64,000 nucleotides of DNA from Paracoccus maritimus (GCF_025195095.1 NZ_JANAVZ010000008.1:1-64000), one strand, 5' to 3'; shown: positions 1-8,765, counted from the stretch's first letter. Made by a program: numbers and translations. The notes: generated by a model from the letters alone, not told the origin.

Positions 1-487
1 CGGCCAGCGCGTCGGTGCCGTTCGCGACGCTTTCATTGCCGATGGCGGTTGACAGGTCGCTTTGCGCATCGGCGTTTTCACCGACGGCCAGCGAACGCAC
101 GCCCTGCGCGGTCGCCAGATGCCCGAAGGCCTGCGCGCGTTCGGCGGTTGCCATCGACTGCCAGCCGATGGCAGAGGCGCCCGGCCCTGTCGCGACGGTT
201 TCACCGCCGACTGCCGTCGTGGAGGGGCCCGTCACCGAAGCCTCCGAGCCGATCGCTACACCGTCGACTGCGGTCGTATCAGTGACCGACTGATCACCGA
301 TTGCAACCGAGAAATCACCGTCAGCAGTGGTGTTCACGCCGCACTCGGCCGAGTTCACGCCCGCCCCGGTATTGCATTCGGGGGTGGCATCGGCCCGTGC
401 CGTTCCGGCCGAGGCCAGCAATGCGATCACCGCGGCGGTGCCGTAAAGACGCCGTGGGCTGAGCCGAAAGATTTCATAGGTCGACAT
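1..487 (-). CDS. Trimeric autotransporter adhesin (YadA-like head), 5' part only
   Basis: The first 162 codons are present; the gene runs off the left edge with no stop. It starts at an ATG preceded by a strong GGAGG ribosome site. A signal peptide is visible (basic MSTYEIFRLSPRRLYG, then a hydrophobic stretch ending TARA-DA). After it comes a chain of degenerate 14-16-residue repeats of the type xAIGxxSxAxG (FSVAIGDQSV, GVAIGSEASV, SAIGWQSMA, SLAVGENADA, TAIGNESVANG). This is the left-handed beta-roll head of YadA-type trimeric adhesins, which are surface-anchored through a C-terminal trimeric barrel. The stalk and anchor lie outside the window. A two-cysteine stretch (PECNTG...AECG) precedes the repeats. 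Ligand and final length cannot be judged. Confidence 0.85.
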   Translation of the reverse strand, partial: MSTYEIFRLSPRRLYGTAAVIALLASAGTARADATPECNTGAGVNSAECGVNTTADGDFSVAIGDQSVTDTTAVDGVAIGSEASVTGPSTTAVGGETVATGPGASAIGWQSMATAERAQAFGHLATAQGVRSLAVGENADAQSDLSTAIGNESVANGTDALA

Positions 488-507
488 GTTAGTTCCTCCA
501 TCTGAAT

Positions 508-532
508 CCCGGCGGACGAAACGTCCTCCGGG
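508..532 (-). promoter_or_regulatory. Hairpin in the adhesin 5' leader
   Basis: Two 11-base arms (508-518 and 522-532, one central mismatch) with a 3-nt loop form a hairpin about 20 nt upstream of the adhesin start codon and just beyond its GGAGG site. It could affect mRNA stability or translation. The rest of 488-725 is the divergent intergenic region between adhesin and LysR gene, in which no confident promoter was assigned. Confidence 0.45.
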
Positions 533-725
533 GATGGATACGCGTCGGGAATGCGGTTTGGATGCACACGGGGAATATGTTTTTCGATTTTCGCTGGTGT
601 GACGACCGCATGACCGCTGATGCACGCTAGGGCTTTCCATCATCGCGCGCGACAGGTTGCACGCGACTTCGGCAGCCGGTTGCGAAAGGCCGTTGGCATG
701 GCGTGCTTGACGCCGTTGCAAGCTG

Positions 726-1625
726 ATGCGCAACGTCGGTGGAATGTTCGGCTTTCGGGATATCGACATCATCCGCGCGATTGTGCGCCATGGTGGGTTC
801 AGGGCCGCCTCGGATGCGACGGGGCTGGCGCAATCGGCTATTTCGCGTCGGGTCAGGCACCTGGAAAGCCGCATGGGGATCACGATCTTCGAACGTGACG
901 GACGCGGGGTGCGGCTGACTGCCGCCGGGCGGCGTCTGGTCGAAGAGGCCGAGATCCTGATGGCGCAGCGCGACAGGATCCTTGGCGAGCTGACCCAGGG
1001 CGTAATGGCAGGGGTCGTCAGGCTGGGCGTTGCCGAGACGATGACCCACACGATCCTGCCCCGCCTGTTGACCGATCTGCGCGCGCGACACCCGCAGCTG
1101 CGCTTCGAGATATCGGTCGATACCTCGGAACAGATGGCGCAGATGCTGTCCGGCGACGATCTGGATGTGGCGATCATGATGCGCGATCAGGCGCCGCGCG
1201 GCATCCACATGACACCGTTGCCGCCCGTGACGCTTGGATGGTTCGCGTCCCCGGTACATTTTTCGCTGCCAAGCCCGGCGGGCATCGACGATCTGGCGGC
1301 GCAACCGATCGTGTCCTTTCCCAAGACGACGCTGCCGCACAGGCGGGTGCTTGATCTTCTGTCCCCTGGCCGCAGGCAGGCGGTCGCCGTTCACGGATCA
1401 GCCTCGCTTGCCACCGTCCTTCACCTTGTCGGCCAGGGATTCGGCATCGGGACCATTCCGCATGACATCGTCCGGGCATGGCCGCATGCTGGCATCGAAG
1501 AGATCAGGACGCGGCCCGAGGCGCGCTTGCCGGATCTGGACTTCGCGATCTGCTACATGCCGGAACGGAATGACGAAATCGGCCGGGAACTGACCCGTGC
1601 CGCCATCGAAGCGGGATCAAATTGA
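726..1625 (+). CDS. LysR-family transcriptional regulator
   Basis: A 299-residue protein of normal LysR length. The N-terminal winged HTH covers about residues 8-65 (IDIIRAIVRHGGFRAASDAT, then AQSAISRRVRHLESRMG), followed by a type-2 periplasmic-binding-like effector domain from about residue 95 to the end. An internal ATG at 744 (MFGFRDID) would also give a full HTH and is a possible true start. The gene lies 93 bp upstream of, and in the same direction as, the DUF1445/TRAP/oxoprolinase genes, so it is the natural candidate regulator of that unit. LysR proteins usually activate in response to a pathway metabolite; the effector here is unknown. Confidence 0.9.
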   Translation: MRNVGGMFGFRDIDIIRAIVRHGGFRAASDATGLAQSAISRRVRHLESRMGITIFERDGRGVRLTAAGRRLVEEAEILMAQRDRILGELTQGVMAGVVRLGVAETMTHTILPRLLTDLRARHPQLRFEISVDTSEQMAQMLSGDDLDVAIMMRDQAPRGIHMTPLPPVTLGWFASPVHFSLPSPAGIDDLAAQPIVSFPKTTLPHRRVLDLLSPGRRQAVAVHGSASLATVLHLVGQGFGIGTIPHDIVRAWPHAGIEEIRTRPEARLPDLDFAICYMPERNDEIGRELTRAAIEAGSN

Positions 1626-1718
1626 TGCCTTCAGAAGATCAATACTGGCTATTAATGAACTGTTGATTAGATATGACGTTTTGCGGTTTCCTTGTATGAA
1701 CGACAAGGAGATCTGGCG
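1626..1718 (+). promoter_or_regulatory. Probable promoter region of the DUF1445/TRAP/pxp genes
   Basis: This 93-bp gap is clearly AT-richer than its surroundings. It contains an imperfect dyad with ATCAA near 1639 and TTGAT near 1664, compatible with LysR-type boxes. A good ribosome site (AAGGAG, 1705-1710) lies 8 nt before the ATG at 1719. No single -35/-10 pair stands out. Confidence 0.4.
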
Positions 1719-2534
1719 ATGCCCTGCACCCCGAACGCTGTGCTCACGCCGCGCGACCTGCGCGAGCAGATCCGCAGCGGTGGCTTTGCGGGACCGACGG
1801 CGGGCATGGGCGGAGATGCGCTGCAGGCCAATATCGTCATCCTGCCCGGCGCCGAAGCCGCCGACTTTCTGCGTTTCTGCCAGTCGAACCCGCGACCGTG
1901 CCCGCTGCTTGCGGTGGGTGCGCCGGGCGATCCGGCGCTGCCTTCACTGGGAGAGGGGATCGACCTGCGTCACGATGTGCCGCGGTACCGTGTCTGGCGG
2001 CACGGCGAACTGACCGATGAGCCTTCGCAGATCGCCGATCTGTGGCAGGATGACATGGTGTCATTCGCGCTGGGATGTTCCTTCAGCTTCGAGGATGCGC
2101 TGACTCGTGCGGGCATCCCCGTCCGGCATCAGGATGCGGGGCGAAATGTGCCGATGTATCGCACCAGCCTTGCGACACGTCCGGCAGGCCGTTTCGGCGG
2201 GCCGGTCGTGGTCAGCCTGCGTCCCATGCCCGCGGCGGACGCGATCGAGGCCGTGCAGATCTGCGCCCGGATGCCATTGGCCCATGGCGCACCGATCCAT
2301 CTGGGCGATCCCGCGCAGATCGGCATCGCCGACGTCATGGCCCCTGACTACGGCGACGCGCCGGATATCAGGCCCGGCGATATTCCCGTCTTCTGGGCCT
2401 GCGGCGTCACTCCGCAGGCGGCCATCGTCTCGGGCCGTCCGGCGCTGGCGATCACGCACGCACCCGGCCACATGCTGGTCACCGACATCCCGGCCAGTCG
2501 CGCAGAGGCGCGGCTGACTGGCGTAAACGCATAA
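1719..2534 (+). CDS. DUF1445 / D-glutamate cyclase family protein (putative hydro-lyase)
   Basis: 271 residues when started at the ATG that follows AAGGAG; an upstream in-frame TTG at 1692 lacks a comparable ribosome site. The sequence resembles the PF07286 (DUF1445, YcsI) family throughout: an N-terminal RxxIRSGxFxGPTAG stretch, a central [14 protein letters not shown] segment, NVPMYRT, and a C-terminal [12 protein letters not shown] motif. Family members are annotated as putative hydro-lyases, and a mammalian enzyme containing this domain makes 5-oxo-D-proline from D-glutamate. Lying upstream of the three 5-oxoprolinase subunit genes, it could feed 5-oxoproline into them. The family assignment is firm; the reaction is inferred. 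Confidence 0.85.
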   Translation: MPCTPNAVLTPRDLREQIRSGGFAGPTAGMGGDALQANIVILPGAEAADFLRFCQSNPRPCPLLAVGAPGDPALPSLGEGIDLRHDVPRYRVWRHGELTDEPSQIADLWQDDMVSFALGCSFSFEDALTRAGIPVRHQDAGRNVPMYRTSLATRPAGRFGGPVVVSLRPMPAADAIEAVQICARMPLAHGAPIHLGDPAQIGIADVMAPDYGDAPDIRPGDIPVFWACGVTPQAAIVSGRPALAITHAPGHMLVTDIPASRAEARLTGVNA

Positions 2535-2555
2535 AGAATCAACAGGAGAGAAATG

Positions 2556-3590
2556 ATGAAACGCACCACCCTTGCCTTGCTGACCAGCTGTGCCCTGCTG
2601 CCTGTGCCTGGGATGGCCGAGGAACTGGCTGTCGTCGGAAGCTGGTCGAACCTGCCGCTGTATCAGGATTTCGAGACGCCGTTCTGGACCGAGAAACTGC
2701 CCGAGATGACCGGCGGGGAATTCACGGCGCAACTGACCAGCTTTGACCAGATGGGCATCGCCGGTTCGGATGTCTATCGGATGCTGGGCGACGGCGTCTT
2801 CGATGTCGGCTCGACCGTCGCGGACTATACCGTGGGCGATGCGCCGGAACTTGAGGGTCTGGATGTGCCGCTGGTCGCCACCACGCCCGCCGAAGCACGC
2901 GCGATGGTCGAGGCCGCCCGGCCGATGGTGGACGACATCATGCGGGATCGCTTTGGCGCCGAGGTGCTGGGCATCGCGCCCTATCCGCCGCAAGTCGTCT
3001 TCTGCAAGGGCGAGGTCGGGGCGCTGTCCGATCTTGAGGGCAAGAAGGTCCGTGGATCGGGCCGCATGACCACGAAATTTCTCGAGGCGCTGGGTGCCGA
3101 GGGCATCAACATCGCCTTCTCCGAGGTGCCCGGTTCGCTTGAACGCGGGGTGATCGACTGCGCGGTGACCGGTGCGGGGTCGGGATATTCCGCCGGATGG
3201 TGGGAAGTGTCGGACACGCTGATGACGCTGCCGCTTGGCGGCTGGGATTCGGTCGTGATCGCCATGAACGCGGATCGCTTTGACGGGTTGTCGCAGGACC
3301 AGCAGCAGATGCTGAAATCCGCCGTTGCCGATGGGCTGGAAGGCCCGGCCTGGGACGCCGCGAAAGGCGGTCTGGAAAACGACATCGCCTGTCTGACGGG
3401 GCAGGGGGAATGTGCCTCGGGCGAGGCGGCGTCGATGGCGCTGGTCGAGCCATCCGATGACGACGTCGCCGCCGCGCGGCAGATCCTGACCGACGACGTG
3501 CTGCCGGACTGGGCCGAACGTGCTGGCGACGAATGGGCCGCGCGCTGGAACGATTCCGTCGGCCAGGCCGTCGGCGTGTCGATCAAGTAG
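2556..3590 (+). CDS. TRAP transporter solute-binding protein (DctP family)
   Basis: 344 residues with a classic signal peptide (MKRTTLALLTSCALLPVPGMA, cleavage near residue 22). The mature protein has the DctP fold and the conserved KKVRGSGR segment, whose arginine binds carboxylates in most TRAP receptors, so a small organic acid ligand is likely. Two adjacent ATGs occur (2553 and 2556); the second has the better spacing from AGGAGA at 2544-2549. The gene begins a dctP-dctQ-dctM transporter set 18-21 bp after the DUF1445 gene and upstream of the oxoprolinase genes, suggesting a substrate such as D-glutamate, 5-oxoproline or a related lactam acid. The ligand is inference. Confidence 0.88.
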   Translation: MKRTTLALLTSCALLPVPGMAEELAVVGSWSNLPLYQDFETPFWTEKLPEMTGGEFTAQLTSFDQMGIAGSDVYRMLGDGVFDVGSTVADYTVGDAPELEGLDVPLVATTPAEARAMVEAARPMVDDIMRDRFGAEVLGIAPYPPQVVFCKGEVGALSDLEGKKVRGSGRMTTKFLEALGAEGINIAFSEVPGSLERGVIDCAVTGAGSGYSAGWWEVSDTLMTLPLGGWDSVVIAMNADRFDGLSQDQQQMLKSAVADGLEGPAWDAAKGGLENDIACLTGQGECASGEAASMALVEPSDDDVAAARQILTDDVLPDWAERAGDEWAARWNDSVGQAVGVSIK

Positions 3591-3606
3591 GTCAGGACAA
3601 GCCGCC

Positions 3607-4152
3607 ATGACCGATCGACTGCATGACGCGCTGGGACGCGCCAACCGCATCGTCGCGCTGATCCTTGGGGTCGCGCTTCTGCTGACCGTCGCCTTCATCC
3701 TGACCGATGTGATCCTGCGCAAGTTCAGCCTGGGTTCGCTTGGCGGGTCGGATGAGGTGTCGGGCTATGTCATGGCGGCTGTTGCCAGTTGGGGTCTGGC
3801 CTGTGCGCTGGTGGAACGTGCGCATGTCCGCATCGATGTGCTGCGCCAGCGACTTGCGCCGCCGGCGCAGGCGGCGATGGATCTGTTCGCGATGATCGTC
3901 ACCAACGGTGTCGTGCTGCTGATCGCGTGGCATTGCTGGCCAGTGCTGCAAAAGACCCTGGAGCGGGGATCACGCGCGAATACGCCCTTGGAGACACCCT
4001 TGTGGATTCCGCAGGGGATCTGGTTCTCGGGCTGGCTGTGGTTCGCGCTGACCGCGACGGCCCTCAGCCTGATCGGAGTGTTCCATCTTGCCGCGCGCCG
4101 CCGTCAGGAATTCGACGCGGCAATCGGCATGGGATCGGAGTTGGACGAATGA
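3607..4152 (+). CDS. TRAP transporter small permease (DctQ family)
   Basis: 181 residues with four predicted membrane helices at roughly residues 17-37, 50-68, 93-113 and 134-156, the usual DctQ topology. The second loop carries the family-typical ACALVERAHVRIDVL stretch. It is the small membrane subunit that pairs with DctM and the periplasmic receptor to drive Na+-coupled uptake. The gene starts 16 bp after dctP, and its stop codon overlaps the dctM start (ATGA), so the two are translationally coupled. Confidence 0.88.
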   Translation: MTDRLHDALGRANRIVALILGVALLLTVAFILTDVILRKFSLGSLGGSDEVSGYVMAAVASWGLACALVERAHVRIDVLRQRLAPPAQAAMDLFAMIVTNGVVLLIAWHCWPVLQKTLERGSRANTPLETPLWIPQGIWFSGWLWFALTATALSLIGVFHLAARRRQEFDAAIGMGSELDE

Positions 4153-5432
4153 TCTGGACCGTTGCGATTTCCCTTCTGGGCCTGATGGCCCTGTCGATTC
4201 CGGTGGGCATCGTCCTGTTCATCCTGGGCATCGGTGTAGGCGAGTTCTATTCCGCCTTCCCTCTGCTGCGCGGATTGGGTCAGGTGATCTGGTCGGCCTC
4301 GAATTCCTCGACGCTGATCGCCATTCCGCTGTTCGTCCTTCTGGGCGAAATCCTGGTGCGGGGGGGCGTCGCGTCGCGGACATATGCGGCGCTGGACAAA
4401 TGGCTGTCCTGGCTGCCGGGTGGGCTGGTTCATGCGAACATCGCCACCGCGACGATGTTTTCGGCCACGTCGGGATCGTCGGTAGCCACCGCAGCGACGG
4501 TCGCGACCGTCGCCATGCCGCAGGCCGAAAAGCTGAACTACGATCCGCGGCTGTTTTCGGGCGCCATCGCCGCAGGTGGCACGCTGGGGATCCTGATCCC
4601 GCCGTCGATCAACCTGATCGTCTATGGCTTCCTGACCGAAACCTCGATCCCGCGACTGTTTTCGGCCGGACTGATCCCGGGGTTGCTGATGGCGTTGGCC
4701 TTTATCGCAGTGACCGCGGCGATCTGTGCCGTGCGGCCGCATCTTGGTGGCCAGACGCGCGGTTTCAGCTGGGGTCAGCGGATGCGCAGCCTGATCCAGC
4801 TTGGGCCGATCGTGCTGCTGTTCGCCGTGGTCATCGGTTCGATCTATGCGGGCTGGGCCACGCCGACCGAAAGCGCCGCAATCGGGGTGGTGATGGCCGC
4901 GCTGATCGCGATCCTGCTGGGCGACGGTCTGGGTCCGCGCGCCCTTGGCCAGGCTTTGCATGGCACGATCCGCATCTCTGCCATGATCATGCTTGTCGTG
5001 GCCGGTGCATCCTTCCTGAATTTCGCGATGACGTCGGCCGGGCTGGGGCGGCAGCTGACCGAGATGATCGAGGGATCCGGCCTGTCGCCCTTCGGCACGC
5101 TGCTGCTGGTCATCGCGCTGTATCTGGTGCTGGGCTTCTTCATCGAAACCCTGTCGCTGATGGTCGCGACCATTCCCATCGTCGTGCCGATCATGGCGGG
5201 TCTGGGGTATGACAAGGTCTGGTTCGGTGTGCTGATGATCGTGCTGATCGAGATGGCGCTGATCACGCCGCCCGTGGGCCTCAACCTGTTCGTCGTGCAG
5301 GGCGCGCGCAAATCCGGGTCGATCAACGATGTGATCATGGGTGCCATTCCCTATGTGCTGGTGATGATCTGCATGATCGCGGCGCTGATCGCCCTGCCGG
5401 GACTGGCGCTTTGGCTGCCTTCGATTCTGTAG
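4149..5432 (+). CDS. TRAP transporter large permease (DctM family)
   Basis: 427 residues, the standard length for DctM, with about 12 hydrophobic segments. Recognisable family motifs include GGTLGILIPPSINLIVYG near residue 140 and the MALITPPVGLNLFVVQG stretch near residue 373. It forms the ion-coupled translocation channel of the TRAP system. The ATG overlaps the dctQ stop by four bases. An in-frame reading upstream of this ATG lies inside dctQ in another frame and is not used. Confidence 0.9.
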   Translation: MIWTVAISLLGLMALSIPVGIVLFILGIGVGEFYSAFPLLRGLGQVIWSASNSSTLIAIPLFVLLGEILVRGGVASRTYAALDKWLSWLPGGLVHANIATATMFSATSGSSVATAATVATVAMPQAEKLNYDPRLFSGAIAAGGTLGILIPPSINLIVYGFLTETSIPRLFSAGLIPGLLMALAFIAVTAAICAVRPHLGGQTRGFSWGQRMRSLIQLGPIVLLFAVVIGSIYAGWATPTESAAIGVVMAALIAILLGDGLGPRALGQALHGTIRISAMIMLVVAGASFLNFAMTSAGLGRQLTEMIEGSGLSPFGTLLLVIALYLVLGFFIETLSLMVATIPIVVPIMAGLGYDKVWFGVLMIVLIEMALITPPVGLNLFVVQGARKSGSINDVIMGAIPYVLVMICMIAALIALPGLALWLPSIL

Positions 5433-5447
5433 GAAAGGACCGAGTTC

Positions 5448-6116
5448 ATGCAATTCACCGTCAGCGGCAATGTGCTGGACCTGACCCCCGCCAATCTGAT
5501 CATCGCGGGCTGGACCGGCCGCAACCAGGAGGCCATCCAGCATCATATCGACGAACTGGCCGCGCTGGGTGTCAAACCGCCCTCGGCCACGCCGCTGTTC
5601 TATCGCGTGGCAGCGTCGCTGCTGACCACGGCGGACGAAATCCAGGCGGTCGGCCCGGCCTCATCGGGCGAAGTCGAACCGATGATCATCCAGTACGGCG
5701 ACCGCCGCTGGCTGGGGCTGGGCTCCGATCATACCGACCGCGCGCTTGAGGCGCATTCCGTCGCCATGTCGAAGCAGGTCTGCGCCAAACCCTGTGCGAC
5801 CGATCTGTGGGACTGGGACAGCGTGGCCGACCGGCTGGAGGATCTGATCCTTGAAAGCTGGATCCACGAGGGCGGCGATTGGGTGGCCTACCAGTCCGGG
5901 ACGCTTGCATCGATCCGGCCATTGCAGGATCTGATCGACGGCGCGGGGCTGGATCGGCTGGCGCAAGGCGCGCCGGTGGCGATGATGTGCGGCACATTCG
6001 GTGCGATCGGCGGCGTGCGCGCCGCGACACGGTTCCGGATGCGGATGCGCGATGCGGTCACGGAACGGCAGATCGTCCATGAATACGCGACCCAAGTGCT
6101 GCCCGAGATCGCATGA
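5448..6116 (+). CDS. DUF2848 family protein (fumarylacetoacetase-like)
   Basis: 222 residues resembling DUF2848 proteins across the whole length, including the GLGSDHTDRALEAHSVAMSK segment (about residues 86-105) and a later MMCGTFGAIGG stretch. The family is related to fumarylacetoacetate-hydrolase-fold enzymes, but no reaction is established. It sits 15 bp after dctM and overlaps pxpB by four bases, so it is part of the same transcript and probably acts on a substrate or intermediate of the imported compound. Confidence 0.75.
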   Translation: MQFTVSGNVLDLTPANLIIAGWTGRNQEAIQHHIDELAALGVKPPSATPLFYRVAASLLTTADEIQAVGPASSGEVEPMIIQYGDRRWLGLGSDHTDRALEAHSVAMSKQVCAKPCATDLWDWDSVADRLEDLILESWIHEGGDWVAYQSGTLASIRPLQDLIDGAGLDRLAQGAPVAMMCGTFGAIGGVRAATRFRMRMRDAVTERQIVHEYATQVLPEIA

Positions 6117-6853
6117 GCCTAGCACCCACTCCGCAGGTTCTGCCCGCTGGCGTTGATGGATTTCTGATCCGCTTCGCGCTGCGGCCCGACCCGCAGGCGA
6201 TGGCTGCGGCGCAGGTCATGGCCCGGCAGCTTGAAACGGACACACCCGATGGCGCGGTCGAGGTCGCGCCTGCGCTGGTATCGGTTCTGCTGCGCTTTGA
6301 TCCGGCGCGTGTCGATCGCGACGATCTGGCAAGGTCGCTGGCTGCGCGCGCGCGTGCCATCGCGGATCGTGCGCCCGATGCGCCCGATGCCCTGCGCCGC
6401 TGGACGATCCCGGCGGCATTCGGGGGCGAATACGGCCCCGATTTGGCCGACGTGGCCGATCGATTGGGATTGTCGCAGCAACAGGCGATCGATCAGTTGT
6501 GCAACACCGATCTGCACGTCCTGACCATCGGGTTCGCGCCGGGCCAGCCCTATATCGGACTGTTGCCCGAGGCATGGAACCTGCCGCGCATGGCCGACCT
6601 CAACCCGCGCGTCCCTGCCGGCGCTGTGGTCGTTGCCGTGCGGCAGATCGTGATGTTCGGGGCGGAATCGGCGACCGGTTGGCGTCAGGTGGCGTGCAGC
6701 GGATTTCGGACTTTCGTGCCCGACCGCAATCCGCCGATGCCGTTGCGCGCCGGTGACGCGATCCGCTATCGGCCCGTGACCGGTGACGAGATGCAGTCGC
6801 TGTCCAGTGCTGCGGATGGGCTGGGCGGTGCCGTGCTGGAGACGCTGGAATGA
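6113..6853 (+). CDS. pxpB: 5-oxoprolinase subunit B (KipI-like carboxyltransferase domain)
   Basis: 246 residues with the CT_C_D carboxyltransferase domain of the KipI/PxpB family. Typical motifs are the IPAAFGGEYGPDL stretch near residue 100 and GFAPGQPYIGLLP near residue 140. With PxpA and PxpC it forms the prokaryotic ATP-dependent 5-oxoprolinase that opens 5-oxoproline to glutamate. It overlaps both neighbours by four bases (the DUF2848 gene upstream, pxpC downstream), indicating coupled translation of a complex. The related Bacillus KipI is a kinase inhibitor, but the surrounding pxpC and pxpA genes favour the oxoprolinase role. Confidence 0.88.
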   Translation: MSLAPTPQVLPAGVDGFLIRFALRPDPQAMAAAQVMARQLETDTPDGAVEVAPALVSVLLRFDPARVDRDDLARSLAARARAIADRAPDAPDALRRWTIPAAFGGEYGPDLADVADRLGLSQQQAIDQLCNTDLHVLTIGFAPGQPYIGLLPEAWNLPRMADLNPRVPAGAVVVAVRQIVMFGAESATGWRQVACSGFRTFVPDRNPPMPLRAGDAIRYRPVTGDEMQSLSSAADGLGGAVLETLE

Positions 6854-7866
6854 CCGCGCTGACGATCAGGAAGGCGGATGGCGTCCTGACGGTCCAGGAC
6901 ATGGGGCGTCCGGGTCATCTGGCGCAGGGGCTTTCGCGTGGCGGGGCGATGGACCGGCTGGCGCTGATCGAGGCGGCGGCCCTGCTGGGGGCCAAGTCCC
7001 CTCTGGCCGCGATCGAGATGGCTGGCGCGGGGGGGCAGTTCTCGGTCTCTGCTCCGACGCGCATCGCGCTGACCGGCGCGCCGATGATCGCGACGCTGGA
7101 TGGCGCGCCGCTGCGCTGGCACGCAAGCCATCTTGTGCTGCCCGAACAGGATCTGCGGATCGGCGCCCTGCAGGCAGGCGTGCATGGGTATCTGACCCCG
7201 GCCGGCGGGCTGCAGACGCCTGCGTGGCTGGGCAGCCGGGCCGTCCATCTGACCATCGGCATCGGTGCCGCGCTGACCGCAGGCCAGACGCTGCCCTGTG
7301 GCGAAGATCCCGCGCCCGAAGCCCCGTCCCGGATCATCCAGACCGAGGCAAGGTTTCACGGCGGGGCGCTGCGCGTCATGGATGGTCCGCAGACCGCGCT
7401 GTTCGATGACAAGGTGCTTGAAGCGTTCTATGCGACCGAATTCATCCGCGGCGGTCGCGGCAATCGCCAGGGGATTCAGCTTGACGCCGATGCCCGGTTC
7501 ACCACGGATCATGCGGCGGGGCTGGCGTCCGACATGATCGGGCCGGGCGATCTGCAGATGACGGGCGACGGGCTGCCCTATGTGCTGATGTCGGAATGTC
7601 AGACGATGGGGGGCTATCCCCGCGTAGGCCAGATCATCCCCGCCGATCTGCCGCGCATGGCGCAGGCCGCGCCGGGTGCAAGATTGCGGTTTCGACGATT
7701 GACACTGGAACAGGCGGCGTCCTCGTATCGGGATCAGGCCGACTTGCTGCGCGAGGCAGCCGGACGGTGCCGCAACCTGATCCGCGACCCGGCGATGATC
7801 GCGGATCTGCTGTCCTATCAACTGGTCGGCGGTGTCACCGCGGGCCGCGAACTGGAAGACGACTGA
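6850..7866 (+). CDS. pxpC: 5-oxoprolinase subunit C (biotin-dependent carboxyltransferase family, KipA-like)
   Basis: 338 residues with the CT_A_B domain. The N-terminal segment VLTVQDMGRPGHLAQGLSRG and the internal GYLTPAGGLQTPAWLGSRA are characteristic of PxpC/KipA proteins. It is the partner of PxpB in the 5-oxoprolinase complex. The start overlaps the pxpB stop (ATGA), and the stop shares one base with the pxpA start (TGATG). Both subunits are full length, in contrast to fused PxpBC versions found elsewhere. Confidence 0.88.
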   Translation: MTALTIRKADGVLTVQDMGRPGHLAQGLSRGGAMDRLALIEAAALLGAKSPLAAIEMAGAGGQFSVSAPTRIALTGAPMIATLDGAPLRWHASHLVLPEQDLRIGALQAGVHGYLTPAGGLQTPAWLGSRAVHLTIGIGAALTAGQTLPCGEDPAPEAPSRIIQTEARFHGGALRVMDGPQTALFDDKVLEAFYATEFIRGGRGNRQGIQLDADARFTTDHAAGLASDMIGPGDLQMTGDGLPYVLMSECQTMGGYPRVGQIIPADLPRMAQAAPGARLRFRRLTLEQAASSYRDQADLLREAAGRCRNLIRDPAMIADLLSYQLVGGVTAGRELEDD

Positions 7867-8621
7867 TGCAGATCGACCTGAATGCCGACATGGGCGAAAG
7901 CTTTGGTGCCTGGTCCATGGGAAACGATCGCGCGCTGCTGGATCTTGTGACCTCGGCAAATATCGCCTGCGGGTTCCATGCGGGCGATCCTGACGTGATG
8001 GCAAGGACGATGCGAATGGCGGCCGCGGCTGGAGTGGGGATCGGCGCGCATCCCGGTTTCCATGACCTTCAGGGGTTCGGACGCCGCCGCATCCGCCTGT
8101 CGGGCGACGAGCTTGGCAACATGATCGCCTATCAGCTTGGTGCCGCGCGGGGTGTCGCGGCGCAATCGGGCGCACGGATCAGGCATCTGAAACTGCACGG
8201 TGCGCTGTCGAACATGGCGTCCGGCGATGCAGACATGGCGCGGGCCTGCTTTGCCGCCGCGTTGCGCGTCGATCCGGATCTGATCATCGTGGCATTGGCA
8301 GGCACCGCGATGGAGGCCGCCGCCCGCGATCTGGGCGCGACCGTCGCCGCCGAGATATTTGCCGACCGCGCCTACGAGGATGACGGGTCCCTGGTCGACC
8401 GCAGCAAGCCCGGCGCGATGCTGCACGATCCGACCGTTGCCGCGGACCGGATCGTCGCCATGCTGCGCGACCAGTCGATCCACAGCGTGAACGGCAAGCG
8501 GATACCCTGCCGGATCGATACGGTCTGCATTCATGGCGACGGTCCGGATGCCGTCGCATTCGCCAGCAGCCTGCGACAGACGCTGGGTGATGGCGGGATC
8601 CATCTCAACAGGTTCGGCTGA
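7866..8621 (+). CDS. pxpA: 5-oxoprolinase subunit A (LamB/YcsF family)
   Basis: 251 residues, the normal length for LamB/YcsF proteins. The diagnostic N-terminus IDLNADMGESFGAW and the CGFHAGDP and KLHGALSNMA motifs, with conserved His and Asp residues, are all intact. PxpA completes the PxpABC 5-oxoprolinase that hydrolyses 5-oxoproline to L-glutamate using ATP. It is the last gene of the LysR-proximal unit; after it the strand stays the same, but a 150-bp gap with its own regulatory palindrome follows. Confidence 0.9.
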   Translation: MQIDLNADMGESFGAWSMGNDRALLDLVTSANIACGFHAGDPDVMARTMRMAAAAGVGIGAHPGFHDLQGFGRRRIRLSGDELGNMIAYQLGAARGVAAQSGARIRHLKLHGALSNMASGDADMARACFAAALRVDPDLIIVALAGTAMEAAARDLGATVAAEIFADRAYEDDGSLVDRSKPGAMLHDPTVAADRIVAMLRDQSIHSVNGKRIPCRIDTVCIHGDGPDAVAFASSLRQTLGDGGIHLNRFG

Positions 8622-8749
8622 CTCGCCGTCAGGCGGAACGCGGAAAATCCTCGGCACGGGAAAGTCGAGGATTGCCGGGGCAAACGGCCGATAAAGAAAT
8701 GATGGCCCTGTCTGCGCGGCCTTGCTACCCGGCAAATATACTCCATATA

Positions 8750-8765
8750 CCATCCATATGGATGG
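8750..8765. promoter_or_regulatory. 16-bp perfect palindrome before the ribbon-helix-helix gene
   Basis: CCATCCATATGGATGG is its own reverse complement and overlaps the GGAG ribosome site of the following regulator gene. An additional CCATAT lies directly upstream (8743-8748). Ribbon-helix-helix proteins bind such short palindromes and often repress themselves, so this is a likely autoregulatory operator. Nothing else was recognised in 8622-8749. Confidence 0.6.
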
